Assembly (NCBI RefSeq): GCF_001613425.1
Contig: NZ_BDCI01000002.1
Coordinates: 372,001 to 436,000 of the forward strand
Reading direction: 5' to 3'
Source of the DNA: Nocardia vulneris
GTDB lineage: Bacteria > Actinomycetota > Actinomycetes > Mycobacteriales > Mycobacteriaceae
Length of the DNA: 64,000 nt
A program made the translations under genes and the position numbers. Below, in pieces: positions 11,721-20,496 of this stretch. The notes under the pieces are model-generated. The model worked only from the letters and a program-made list of their open reading frames with translations. It did not search any database and was not told the DNA's origin. Numbering within the stretch: position 1 is the first letter of the stretch; each line of letters starts with the position of its first letter.

Positions 11721-12683
11721 CTAGCGGGGCCCCGGATAGGGCGACAGCTCGATCCGGCCGCGCGCGATCTGCTTGCCGCACTGGTGGAAACCGACGACGA
11801 CCTCTGTGCCGTCCAGGCCCGCACCCGATTCCGTGCTGCACGTCACGAGCGCGTCCAGCTCGGCGAAGCCGGTGAACTCGACCTCGGCGGCGACGACGGC
11901 CGCCGGGGTATCCGGGTCGGCGCTCGCCAGTATCGCCGCCTGCCGGAAAGCTTCGAGCAGCAGTGGGCCGGGCACGTGATCGTAGGGGTGATCGAAGAAC
12001 GAAGGGTGGCTCTGGTCCACGATCAACACCAGGTCCGCGCCGGGAGCCATCGTCGCCAGCACCACATTGCGGTGGTCGCGGCGGCCGACCAGCCCCGGCG
12101 CGAGCGGCGTGCCGGCAGCGGCCATATCCGGTTCCGGCGCAGCGCGTTCGGCGCGCTGGACCACGCGCAGTCCGTCGTAGGCGTCGCGGGTGAACACGAC
12201 GCCGCCACCGCCGACGGTCATCGCCAAGGCGGCATCGATCGTCAGGGTCGCCTCGAACGCGGTGTCGACGAAATAGTCTCCCGGCCTGCCCTGCTCGGAA
12301 CGAATCCGCACGATGCCCTCGAGCGGCGTTCGCCGGTCGTCCCGGAACGCGCTCAGGTCCTCCACACAGCACACCAGACGTTGCAGGCTCAGCGGTGAAT
12401 CCGGCGGCACCTGCGCGTAGCGCTGGCCGACGACGAGCATGGCCTGCCGGATCGCTTCGACCGTGGACAGCGGATCGTGATAGTCGACGGTCCGGTCGAA
12501 CCACAGCGAATGGGCCCGCGGCAACTGGATGGCCGCGAGGAATTCGCCGGCCCCCACCTGCACTGTGTCCGTGACGAACACCTCCCCGAGCGCCCGCCGG
12601 TGCGCGAGCGCGCGTGGCACGGTCTGTTCGAAGGTGAGGCCGTCGCGCGACGGGACCGAGCCCGTCCTCAGATTCTTCGTCAT
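11721..12683 (-). CDS. AfsA-type A-factor biosynthesis hotdog protein
   Basis: A 320-residue protein of the AfsA/ScbA/BarX family, whose known members condense a beta-ketoacyl group with dihydroxyacetone phosphate in gamma-butyrolactone signal synthesis. Two hotdog repeats are visible. The first lies around residues 35-170, with a histidine in RAHSLWFDR. The second (180-300) contains FDHPYDHVPGPLLLEAFRQA, the family's most conserved stretch. The ATG at 12683 follows GAGAGA with a 6-bp spacer and lies 23 bp after the stop of the KS-AT-ACP gene, so it is in the PKS operon. Its place between PKS genes, with no cognate TetR-type receptor or reductase beside it, leaves two options: signalling-molecule synthesis, or an acyl-transfer or condensation step within the polyketide pathway. 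Confidence 0.88.
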   Translation of the reverse strand: MTKNLRTGSVPSRDGLTFEQTVPRALAHRRALGEVFVTDTVQVGAGEFLAAIQLPRAHSLWFDRTVDYHDPLSTVEAIRQAMLVVGQRYAQVPPDSPLSLQRLVCCVEDLSAFRDDRRTPLEGIVRIRSEQGRPGDYFVDTAFEATLTIDAALAMTVGGGGVVFTRDAYDGLRVVQRAERAAPEPDMAAAGTPLAPGLVGRRDHRNVVLATMAPGADLVLIVDQSHPSFFDHPYDHVPGPLLLEAFRQAAILASADPDTPAAVVAAEVEFTGFAELDALVTCSTESGAGLDGTEVVVGFHQCGKQIARGRIELSPYPGPR

Positions 12684-12706
12684 AGCTGGTCTCTCTCGGC
12701 GCGCTC

Positions 12707-15700
12707 TCATACGGCTATCGCGGTGGTCTGGTGGCGCTGCGGCAATTCGATGGCGGCAGCGAGCAATTCGGCGATACCCCGGGGCGTCGGATGACGGAAC
12801 AGATCCTCGACCGACACCGCGGTGCCGGCGGCCTCGTTGATCCGGCTGCGGAATTCCAAGACCGACAGCGACGTGAGCCCGAGGTCCAGCACCGTCGCGT
12901 CGATATCTATCTCGGCGTCGTGCAGATCCACCAGGATCTCGCGCAGTTGCGCCTCGACCACGGTGCACAGGTGACGCGACCACTGCGCGGGCGGCAGTGC
13001 GGACAGCTGCGCTCGAACCGGCGAGAGCTGGGGCGCGGACTGTGCCTGCGGGACCGGTTCGGCACCGAACGCGACTGTGGCCCCGGCGGTTTCGGCCATC
13101 AAGGCGCTGCGCAACCAATAGTGCCCGCGTTGGAAGGCGTAGGTGGGCAGATCCACCGTGCGCATGGTCTGCCCGGCGAAGGCGGCACTCCACTGCACGG
13201 GTGTGCCGCGAACCCAAGCTCCCGCAACGGCTTTGAGGAATCCGTCGCTCGCGCCGTCGGCAGCGCGCAGTATCGGCACCGCGGCGCACCGGGCTTCGCC
13301 GATGGACTCGTAGCTCATGTCCGACAGCACCGTGCCCGGCCCCACCTCGACCAGCGTGGTCACGCCCGCGGTGAGCAGATGGTCCAGCGCGTCGCGGAAG
13401 CGAACCGGCTCGCGCGCCTGCCGCAGCCAGTAGTCGACCGAGCTCAACTCCGCCGCGGCCGCGGGCGCACCGGTCACGGTGGAAAGCAACGGAATCGACG
13501 CACTGCCGCGTCGCACACTCGCGACGACGCGCCCGAAATCGGCCAGCATCGCGTCGACATGCGGCGAGTGGAAGGCCCGGTCGGCCCGGAGCCGCTGCAC
13601 GCGGCGACCGCGCTCGCGCCACTCGCGCGCGAGCGTCCGCACCGCCGCCTCGCCGCCGGAGATCACCGTCGCGTTCGGCCCGTTGCACGCCGCCACCGCC
13701 ACGTCCCCGTCGAATCCCGCCAGCGACTCGGCCACCTCGTCGTAGCGGGCGCGCAGCGACACCATGGCGCCCGGCGGCAACTGCTGCATCAGCCGCCCGC
13801 GCGCCGCGACGACCGTGACGGCGTCCGGCAGCGTGAACACCCCGGCCACATGCGCGGCGGCCACTTCGCCGATCGAGTGTCCGATCACGAAATCCGGTCG
13901 CACACCCCAGGATTCGAGCAGGCGGAACAGCGCCACCTCGACGGCGAACAGGGCGGGCTGGGTGTATTCGGTGCGATCGAGCAGGTGCTGCGCGTCCGGA
14001 TCGAAGACGACCCGCGCCAGCGGCCGGTCGAGCACCGGCGCGAAACTCCGGCACAGTTCCTCGAACGCGGCCGCGTAGACCGGGAATTCGTCGTACAGCC
14101 GCCGGCCCATGCCGACCTGCTGACTGCCCTGGCCCGGGAACATCATCGCGGTTCTGCCGCCGCGCCGATGGGTCCGCAGGACCGAACTCGACGCCGACCC
14201 GCCCGCCAAAGCCGCCAGCTGATCGAGCAATTCGGCGCGGTCGCGGCCCACCACCACGGCGCGGTGGTCGAACACGGTCCTGGTGGTGGCGAGCGAATAG
14301 CCGACTGCCACCGGATCACTGTCCGGATCGGCCAGCAGGGCGGCGTGCAGCCGGGTGGCCTGCGCCTCCAGCGCGTCCGCGTTCTTCCCGGACAGCACCC
14401 AAGCCAGCGCCGCTCCCGGTGCCGCGCTCTCGGTGCCCAGTGCCGGGCTCGGGTCGGGTACGACGTACTCCTCGAGGACGACGTGGGCGTTGGTGCCGCT
14501 GATGCCGAACGAGGACAGGCCCGCTCGCCGTGGGCCCGCGCCCCTGGGCCACGGACGTGCGTGGGTGGGCAGTCGGATCGTGCCCGCCGACCAGTCCGCG
14601 TGCGGGCTCGGCGCGTCCACGTGCAGGGTCGGTGGCACCACGCCGTGCCGCAGCGCCGCCACGGTCTTGATCAGCCCGACCACCCCCGCGGCCGATTGGG
14701 TGTGCGCCACATTCGATTTCACCGAGCCGAGCCAGAGCGGACGGTCGCGATCACGTTGCCTGCCGTAGGTGGCCAGCAACGCCTCGATCTCGATCGGGTC
14801 ACCGAGCACCGTGCCTGTGCCGTGTCCCTCCACCAGGTCCACCTGGTCCGGTCGCACCTGTGCGTCGGCCAAGGCCGCCTGAATGACCTTCTGCTGGGCC
14901 ACACCGCTGGGCGCGGTCAAACCGTTGGACGCTCCGTCGGAGTTCACCGCGGACCCGCGGATCACCGCGAGCACCGGGTGGCCGTGCCGCTCGGCATCCG
15001 AGAGCCGCTCGACGACGACCATGCCGATGCCCTCCCCCCAGCCGGTGCCGTCCGCGCCCGCCGCGAACGCCTTGCATCGACCGTCGGCGGCGAGCGCACG
15101 CTGCCGGGAGAATGCCGCGAAGGTGAAAGGGGTTGCCATCACGGTGACGCCGCCGACCAGGGCCAGCGAGATCTGGCCCGACCGCAACGCCTGGATCGCC
15201 TGGTGCAACGCCACCAACGACGACGAACAGGCGGTGTCCACGGTGACCGCGGGTCCGTGCAACCCGAGAAAGTACGCGACGCGCCCCGAGGCCATGGCCG
15301 CGACATTGCCGTTCATGAAATACGCTTCGGCGCCGTCCAGCGTCGCCGCCGAGCCGAATCCGTAGCCCTGACCGGTCATTCCGACGAAGACACCGGTATC
15401 GCTGCCGCGCAACGACGCCGGGTCGATCCTGGCCCGTTCGACCGCCTCCCAGGCCAGCTCGAGCACCAGCCGCTGCTGCGGGTCCATCGCCAACGCCTCG
15501 CGCGGGCTGACACCGAAGAACCCGGCGTCGAAGTCACCGGGACGATCCAGGAAGCCACCGTGGCGCACCGTGGCGGTGGCGAAGCTGTCCGGGTCCGGGT
15601 CGAAGATCGCGTCGAGATCCCAGCCCCGATCGGCCGGGAACTCCGAGACCAGATCTCTGGCCTCGAGCACGCTGTCCCACAGCTGTTCCGGGGTGCACAC

Positions 15701-15844
15701 ACCGCCCGGGAACCGGCACGACATCCCGGCGATCGCGATCGGCTCGCTGATCCTGGCGCGCAGTTCGCGCAACTGCTGCTGGGTCTCGTGCAGTTCCCGG
15801 GCCGCCTTCTTCAGGTAGCGGCGTAGTTCAGCTTCGTCGGCCAT
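12707..15844 (-). CDS. Type I PKS module, KS-AT-ACP
   Basis: A 1045-residue module without reductive domains, first gene of the minus-strand PKS run. N-terminal docking helix (1-30); KS (33-460) with DTACSSS near 206 and HGTGTVLGD; the distal KS histidine lies in SNVAH rather than the usual NIGH. The AT (about 555-870) carries GQGSQQ, GHSIGE near 655 and RAFH near 760, a variant of the malonyl HAFH signature. A C-terminal ACP has the serine in [11 protein letters not shown] near 995. Start ATG with GAGGA six bases upstream. With no KR it would leave a beta-keto group. As the first extension module it could accept a starter from the adenylation-ACP protein downstream, though gene order need not equal reaction order. 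The divergent 992-bp region upstream probably holds its promoter. Confidence 0.95.
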   Translation of the reverse strand: MADEAELRRYLKKAARELHETQQQLRELRARISEPIAIAGMSCRFPGGVCTPEQLWDSVLEARDLVSEFPADRGWDLDAIFDPDPDSFATATVRHGGFLDRPGDFDAGFFGVSPREALAMDPQQRLVLELAWEAVERARIDPASLRGSDTGVFVGMTGQGYGFGSAATLDGAEAYFMNGNVAAMASGRVAYFLGLHGPAVTVDTACSSSLVALHQAIQALRSGQISLALVGGVTVMATPFTFAAFSRQRALAADGRCKAFAAGADGTGWGEGIGMVVVERLSDAERHGHPVLAVIRGSAVNSDGASNGLTAPSGVAQQKVIQAALADAQVRPDQVDLVEGHGTGTVLGDPIEIEALLATYGRQRDRDRPLWLGSVKSNVAHTQSAAGVVGLIKTVAALRHGVVPPTLHVDAPSPHADWSAGTIRLPTHARPWPRGAGPRRAGLSSFGISGTNAHVVLEEYVVPDPSPALGTESAAPGAALAWVLSGKNADALEAQATRLHAALLADPDSDPVAVGYSLATTRTVFDHRAVVVGRDRAELLDQLAALAGGSASSSVLRTHRRGGRTAMMFPGQGSQQVGMGRRLYDEFPVYAAAFEELCRSFAPVLDRPLARVVFDPDAQHLLDRTEYTQPALFAVEVALFRLLESWGVRPDFVIGHSIGEVAAAHVAGVFTLPDAVTVVAARGRLMQQLPPGAMVSLRARYDEVAESLAGFDGDVAVAACNGPNATVISGGEAAVRTLAREWRERGRRVQRLRADRAFHSPHVDAMLADFGRVVASVRRGSASIPLLSTVTGAPAAAAELSSVDYWLRQAREPVRFRDALDHLLTAGVTTLVEVGPGTVLSDMSYESIGEARCAAVPILRAADGASDGFLKAVAGAWVRGTPVQWSAAFAGQTMRTVDLPTYAFQRGHYWLRSALMAETAGATVAFGAEPVPQAQSAPQLSPVRAQLSALPPAQWSRHLCTVVEAQLREILVDLHDAEIDIDATVLDLGLTSLSVLEFRSRINEAAGTAVSVEDLFRHPTPRGIAELLAAAIELPQRHQTTAIAV

Positions 15845-16836
15845 CGGTCATCCTCATTTCTCGGTCCCGACCGGGCTCGACGGCGGTGCCGCACCAGCGG
15901 CTGCGCGGTCGAACCGCGAGCCTTCGAGGTCGATCTCCGAAGCTGTTGTGTCAACTGCGAAGTCGGCTGCGTGGCGTGCCGCCGACCGCGGGCGAGAGCA
16001 CGCCGACCTGCCCGACACACAGGACGGTAACCACCATTGGATAGCGAGCCACGATGCGTATCCACCGCCCCTTCTTACCGTGAGAAGCGGCTTCCTGCAG
16101 TACATTCGGCGCATCCCGGCGGTCAACGGCCCCCAGTAGCGAAGCCGGCGGGATGAGCGCGACGATCAGCCCGGCCGGCTCTAACGAATTCAGCACCGAG
16201 CCGAAACGCACAAACGTATTGCCGCTCGACAGATTGTCCGATTCCCAGCTTAATGCCCACGCTTCTACCCTTGCTCAGACGGCGGAGAGGCCAGGGGTTT
16301 CGAGCGTAGTTCCATCGCCACCCACCCGTGGACCAAGGAAAGCTAGCACCCGTCCAGACAACCCGGCAATACCGATCCGCTCATATCTACCCCAATGATG
16401 AACTCGGGTCAGCACCGTTATTACGCCGCCGTTCGAGCGGCATACCGCGGTCACCCAACCTGTGCACCAGATGCGGCTAACTGTCCGCTAATACGCTTCA
16501 GCTGCACTCGCACAGAAATCGGTCCGCGTCCAGAATCGAGCCGGCAAGTCACCGTTCCGGATGGATATCGCATCCACACCACACCACCGAGTACACCGCC
16601 ACCCCCCGATCGGGTCGAACATATGCCACGATCGTTGAATTTTGTTCAGCACGTCGGCGTTTCCGATTATCGAAAAATGACGCCCGCACTCCGGTGGCCC
16701 CGCGATATCGTTGCATTTGCGCGTCGCGCACGCGAAATACCACACAGCCGGTACGTCGGTCGATGTGAAACACCTCATGACATCGACGGGTTCATAACCC
16801 TCGATCCGAAAGCCGGAAACCGCTGGAATAGTGCCC
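15845..16836. other. Long divergent intergenic region between PKS operon and ammonia-lyase gene
   Basis: A 992-bp non-coding stretch, clearly AT-richer than its surroundings. The open frames in it lack GC-rich codon periodicity and recognisable protein features. It must contain promoters for the leftward PKS operon and the rightward lyase. One plausible rightward promoter is TTGTTC (16642-16647), 17 bp, GATTAT (16665-16670), with a leader of about 160 nt. A short inverted repeat AGCCGGC/GCCGGCT (16143-16149 and 16174-16180) is too weak to call. No tRNA or riboswitch was recognised. A regulatory RNA or activator-binding sites cannot be excluded. Confidence 0.5.
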
Positions 16837-18411
16837 ATGACGATCGGAACCCGGCAGGTGCTGGTAGGCACGACAGCACTGACGCTCGACGACGTGGTCG
16901 CCGTCGCGCGACACGGCGTCCCGGTAGAACTCGAATCGGCTGCGCTACAACGGTTGTCCGAGATTCGCCGGCATATCGACGAGCTGGCACAGAACGCGCG
17001 GCCGGTCTACGGTGTCACCACCGGCTTCGGAGCGCTGGAGCGGCAGCACATTCCGCCGGAGCGCCGTATCGAGTTGCAGCGCTCGCTGATCCGCTCGCAT
17101 GCCGCGGGAGCGGGCGCACCGGTGGAGCCGGAAGTGGTGCGGGCGATGATGCTGCTGCGACTGCGCACCCTCATGTCCGGTCGCACCGGCGTACGTCCCA
17201 CGACCGCGGCGGCCTTGGCCGCACTGCTCGACAGCGGCTTGATTCCCGTTGTGCCGGAACATGGTTCGCTCGGCGCCTCGGGCGACCTCGCGCCGTTGGC
17301 CGCCGTTGCGCTCGCGCTGATGGGCGAGGGATCCGCGCTGGGCGCTGCCGACGGCCCGTGGCCCGGGTCCGCGGGGGAACGGCCGATGTCGCAGGCGCTC
17401 AGGGATTATGGGCTCACCCCGATCACCCTCGAGGCGAAGGAGGGACTCGCACTCACCAACGGGACGGACGGCATGCTCGGCATGCTGGTGCTCGCGATCA
17501 CCGACCTGCGCCGGCTGTTCGACCTCGCCGATCTCGCCGCCGCCATGAGCGTGGAGGCGTTGCTCGGCACCGACCGCGTCTTCGCGGCCGAACTGCAAGC
17601 GCTGCGGCCACACCCCGGCCAGGCGGTATCGGCCGGCCGCATCCACGCCGCCCTGGCCGGGTCGCAGATCGTGGCGAGCCACCGCGGCGCGGACTGCCCG
17701 TACGTGCAGGACGCGTACTCGTTGCGGTGCGCGCCGCAGGTGCACGGCGCGGCGCGGGACACGCTGGCGCACGCGGAAGGCGTCGCCGAACGCGAATTGT
17801 GTTCGGCGATCGACAATCCCGTGATCCTGGCGGACGGACGGGTGGAGTCGAACGGAAACTTCCACGGCGCGCCCGTCGCCTACGTCTCGGACTTCCTGGC
17901 CATCGCGGTCGCGGACGTCGCGAGCATCGCCGAGCGGCGCACCGATCGCCTCCTCGACCCGCAGCGCTCCCGCGGCCTCCCGGCCTTCCTGGCCGCCGAC
18001 CCCGGGGTCGACTCCGGCTATATGATCGCCCAGTACACGCAAGCCGGCGTGGTGTCGGAGCTGAAGCGTTGTGCCGCACCGGCGTCGGTCGACTCCATTC
18101 CCACCAGCGCCATGCAGGAGGATCACGTGTCGATGGGCTGGGCCGCCGCACGCAAACTCCGCCGCGCGGTCGACGGGCTCACCACGGTGCTCGCCATCGA
18201 ATTGCTCACCGCCGCACGTGCTCTCGACTACCGCGCACCGCTACGCCCGGCCCCGGCCACGGCCGCCGCCCGAGACCTGTTGCGCGAGTACGTCCCCGGC
18301 CCCGGACCCGATCGCCACCTCGCTCCCGAGATCGCGGTGGTCACCGACCTGATCCGCTCGGGCGCGATCGACCTACGCGTCGCATACGACAAGCCACCCG
18401 ACGGAGCGTAA
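16837..18411 (+). CDS. Histidine ammonia-lyase-like MIO enzyme
   Basis: A 524-residue aromatic amino acid lyase of the HAL/PAL/TAL family, which eliminates ammonia to give an arylacrylate. The Ala147-Ser148-Gly149 triad in GSLGASGDLAPL would cyclise to the MIO cofactor. Tyr58 in YGVTTGFG, the NPVILADG loop, the PASVDSIPTSAMQEDHVSMG block and Glu408 (SELK) are as in HutH. The selectivity pair is Ser87-His88, the histidine-type residues; PAL and TAL have Phe or His followed by Leu. Histidine to urocanate is therefore the best prediction. No hutU, hutI or hutG lies nearby, and the gene diverges from a PKS operon, so it may supply a biosynthetic acid rather than feed histidine catabolism. ATG at 16837 is preferred over GTG 6 bp upstream because GGAA lies 8 bp before it. 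Confidence 0.85.
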   Translation: MTIGTRQVLVGTTALTLDDVVAVARHGVPVELESAALQRLSEIRRHIDELAQNARPVYGVTTGFGALERQHIPPERRIELQRSLIRSHAAGAGAPVEPEVVRAMMLLRLRTLMSGRTGVRPTTAAALAALLDSGLIPVVPEHGSLGASGDLAPLAAVALALMGEGSALGAADGPWPGSAGERPMSQALRDYGLTPITLEAKEGLALTNGTDGMLGMLVLAITDLRRLFDLADLAAAMSVEALLGTDRVFAAELQALRPHPGQAVSAGRIHAALAGSQIVASHRGADCPYVQDAYSLRCAPQVHGAARDTLAHAEGVAERELCSAIDNPVILADGRVESNGNFHGAPVAYVSDFLAIAVADVASIAERRTDRLLDPQRSRGLPAFLAADPGVDSGYMIAQYTQAGVVSELKRCAAPASVDSIPTSAMQEDHVSMGWAAARKLRRAVDGLTTVLAIELLTAARALDYRAPLRPAPATAAARDLLREYVPGPGPDRHLAPEIAVVTDLIRSGAIDLRVAYDKPPDGA

Positions 18412-18415
18412 CCAG

Positions 18416-18446
18416 GGCGGGCCTTGCCCGCCGAGGCCGGCGGCCT
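18416..18446. terminator. Candidate bidirectional terminator between convergent genes
   Basis: Two perfect stem-loops sit between the lyase stop and the glycosyltransferase stop: GGCGGGC-ctt-GCCCGCC (18416-18432) and AGGCC-GGC-GGCCT (18434-18446). There is no T-run, which is common for actinobacterial terminators. The second hairpin reaches the glycosyltransferase stop codon. Confidence 0.5.
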
Positions 18447-19671
18447 ACGACCGACCGTTCCCGGCCGCCAGGTCGAGGAGCATTTTCGCGGCTACCGTGG
18501 CACCGTCGCCGCGGACGTTTCGGGCGACGGATTCGGCTCGGGTGCGGGTGCCGGGTGTCAGCGCGGTGGCGAGGGCAGCGGACAGGGAGTCGACGGTCGG
18601 GGTCGAGCCCTGGTGTGCCGCACCGATTCCCAGCTCGGCTATGCGCGCCGCCCAGAACGGCTGGTCGGCGATGTGCGGCACGATCACCTGCGGCGCACCC
18701 GCGCGGGCCGCCGTCGTGGTGGTACCCGCGCCGCCGTGGTGCACCACCGCCGCCACCCGGGGGAACAGGGCTTGCTGGTTGACGTCGCCGACGACGAAGC
18801 AGTCGGCGGCGTCATCGATCGGCGCGAGCTGCGCCCACCCGCTGGCCAGCAGGACTCGACGGCCCTGCGCGCGGACCGCCTCGATACCGACCCGGGCGAT
18901 ATCCGTCGCGGTGTAGGACGCCATGCTGCCGAAGCCCACATACACCGGTGGCGCACCGGCATTCAGGAAAGCTTCCAGCTCGTCCGGGAGCGGGCGGTGG
19001 TCCGGCAGGATCCACGCGCCGGTCTGCACCACGTCGAGGTCGGTCTTTCCGCCGGCCGGGCACAGCGTCTCGTCCGCCGCGAGCCACGGCCGGTCGGTGA
19101 ACACATAATCGCGGACGTTGTCGACGGGCGGCAGGCCGATGGCTGCCCGGTGCTTGTTGAGTGCGTCCCCGTACAGGGCGTTCACCCGCTCGGCGTCCTG
19201 CCGCCACAGCACCCGGTTGTCGGTCTCCCCGTCCGGCGACGGCGTACCCGGCCGCCGCCCCGGCGGGAAGTGCTGCGACGGCAGGCCGAGGGTATGGAAG
19301 CACGCGAGAACATAAGGCATGCCCAGCTTTTCGGCCACGTCGCGGGCACCCGCGGGCATCAGCCCGGTCGCCAGCAAGGCGTCGCAGCCCTCGCCGGCTG
19401 TCATCAGCGTCTCGAACCGGGCGGCGACCAGCGCGGGCGCGAGCTGGAACGCGTCCTGCGCGGTCGGCGGCTTCGGGTTCGCGACGATCGAGTGCACCGT
19501 CGGGCCCAGCGGCACCAGCGGCACGCCCGCCCGCTCCAGCAATCGGACGAACTCGTCGTCCGGCGGCGCGCACACCCGCGCCTGCGCGCCCAGTTCCCGC
19601 AACGCGACCGCCAGCCCTGCCAGCGGTTCGACATCCCCGCGCGATCCCCACGTCGTCAACAGCACACGCAC
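18445..19671 (-). CDS. GT-B fold glycosyltransferase (GT1/GT28-like)
   Basis: About 408 residues, of the vancomycin/macrolide glycosyltransferase type that moves a sugar from an NDP-sugar to a small-molecule acceptor. The N-terminus has VRVLLTTWGSRGDVEPL, typical of the family. The C-terminal donor-binding half has VHHGGAGTTTTAARAG near residue 320 followed by PQVIVPHIADQPFWAARI, the conserved sugar-nucleotide site. GTG at 19671 gives the canonical N-terminus and has GGGG nine bases upstream; an ATG five codons earlier is possible but has no spaced ribosome binding site. It converges on the ammonia-lyase gene and has no deoxysugar genes beside it. It could decorate the polyketide or glycosylate and inactivate a drug. 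Confidence 0.85.
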   Translation of the reverse strand: MRVLLTTWGSRGDVEPLAGLAVALRELGAQARVCAPPDDEFVRLLERAGVPLVPLGPTVHSIVANPKPPTAQDAFQLAPALVAARFETLMTAGEGCDALLATGLMPAGARDVAEKLGMPYVLACFHTLGLPSQHFPPGRRPGTPSPDGETDNRVLWRQDAERVNALYGDALNKHRAAIGLPPVDNVRDYVFTDRPWLAADETLCPAGGKTDLDVVQTGAWILPDHRPLPDELEAFLNAGAPPVYVGFGSMASYTATDIARVGIEAVRAQGRRVLLASGWAQLAPIDDAADCFVVGDVNQQALFPRVAAVVHHGGAGTTTTAARAGAPQVIVPHIADQPFWAARIAELGIGAAHQGSTPTVDSLSAALATALTPGTRTRAESVARNVRGDGATVAAKMLLDLAAGNGRS

Positions 19672-19808
19672 TTCGCAATACCCCATTTCCGCAGGTTAGG
19701 ACTTCCGGCCGGTTATTCTGCGACACCACCCGGGCCTTGCCGCAAGCCCCCGGGTGCGATATATGTTGAAGAGGGAGGGGTTGGGTGTCCGCGCCGTCGG
19801 CGCACGAA

Positions 19809-20375
19809 CTAGCGCACCAGCGGTAGGAAGATCGTGTCGACGATCTCCTCGATCACCTCGGGCGCGACCGGTCGCAGCGTCATCATCGTCTCGGCGCGGA
19901 GCAGGTCGAAGGGTAGTGCCGCGATGCGCGGCGTGAGCTTGGCGGGATCGAGTTCGCCCCGCTCGATCGCCCGCTGCATGATCTCGTCGCGCCCCGAGCG
20001 CCGGCCCGCGACGATCATTTCGCGCAGTTCGGCGAAACTGGTCTCGGTCTCCGCGAAGTAGCCCGCGAGCAGCAGGCTCAGCTGGGCCAGAAACGGTCCC
20101 TGCTTCTCGCTCGCCGCGGTGAGCGTGGCGAGCAGATCACCGCGCAGCGACCCGGTGTCCGCCGGCACGATCAGCTGAATCACGTTGCGGCGCACCACCG
20201 CCGCCTCGACCAGCTGCCGTTTGTCGGCCCAGCGCCGATACAGCACCGGCTTGCTCGTACCGGCTCGCCGGGCGACGGCATCGATGGTCAGGTTCGCGTA
20301 ACCCCGCTCGCTCAGCTCCTCCCACGTCGCCTCGAGGATGGCCGCCTCGAGCGCTTCGCCGCGCCGTCGTAACAC
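19809..20375 (-). CDS. TetR-family transcriptional repressor
   Basis: 188 residues. The N-terminal helix-turn-helix (about 12-60) contains NLTIDAVARRAGTSKPVLYRRW, the standard TetR DNA-reading segment. The C-terminal ligand-binding half (70-188) resembles TetR_C domains found beside efflux pumps. It is divergent from the MFS transporter across 121 bp containing an inverted repeat on the MFS promoter, so it most likely represses the pump and itself. Confidence 0.9.
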   Translation of the reverse strand: MLRRRGEALEAAILEATWEELSERGYANLTIDAVARRAGTSKPVLYRRWADKRQLVEAAVVRRNVIQLIVPADTGSLRGDLLATLTAASEKQGPFLAQLSLLLAGYFAETETSFAELREMIVAGRRSGRDEIMQRAIERGELDPAKLTPRIAALPFDLLRAETMMTLRPVAPEVIEEIVDTIFLPLVR

Positions 20376-20392
20376 CGCACTCCTTAGATCCT

Positions 20393-20435
20393 TTGACGTT
20401 TCTTATCGCGTAGCCTACTCTCGCAATTAAGAAAC
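20393..20435 (+). promoter_or_regulatory. MFS promoter with TetR operator
   Basis: TTGACG (20393-20398), a 17-bp spacer and TACTCT (20416-20421) form a good rightward sigma-70-type promoter. The inverted repeat GTTTCTTA (20398-20405) / TAAGAAAC (20428-20435) brackets it: the left arm touches the -35 element and the right arm covers the start region. Arm agreement continues loosely (TCGCG against AATTGCG), giving a 38-bp dyad suited to a TetR dimer or pair of dimers. Confidence 0.6.
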
Positions 20436-20496
20436 CTGATCGTATCTTAACTGGTTGTGCGTCGCTCCGACGCGCGCCCGTACCAAGGAGTCCCTG

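Noticed and set aside
12684..14054. Long N-terminal extension of the AfsA-like frame
   Set aside because: It lies antiparallel-free within the PKS gene in another frame, is Arg-rich and unrelated; the ATG at 12683 has a ribosome binding site.
12731..15826. A 1031-codon frame on the plus strand opposite the KS-AT-ACP gene
   Set aside because: Antisense shadow of a GC-rich PKS: Arg/His/Gly-rich, no motifs, and the opposite strand has complete catalytic signatures.
16837..18411. Phenylalanine or tyrosine ammonia-lyase assignment
   Set aside because: The Ser-His selectivity pair and the Glu in SELK are of histidine type; PAL/TAL residues are absent.
16395..18782. A 795-codon frame overlapping the ammonia-lyase gene
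   Set aside because: Arg/His-rich shadow; the lyase frame has the MIO triad and full family motifs.
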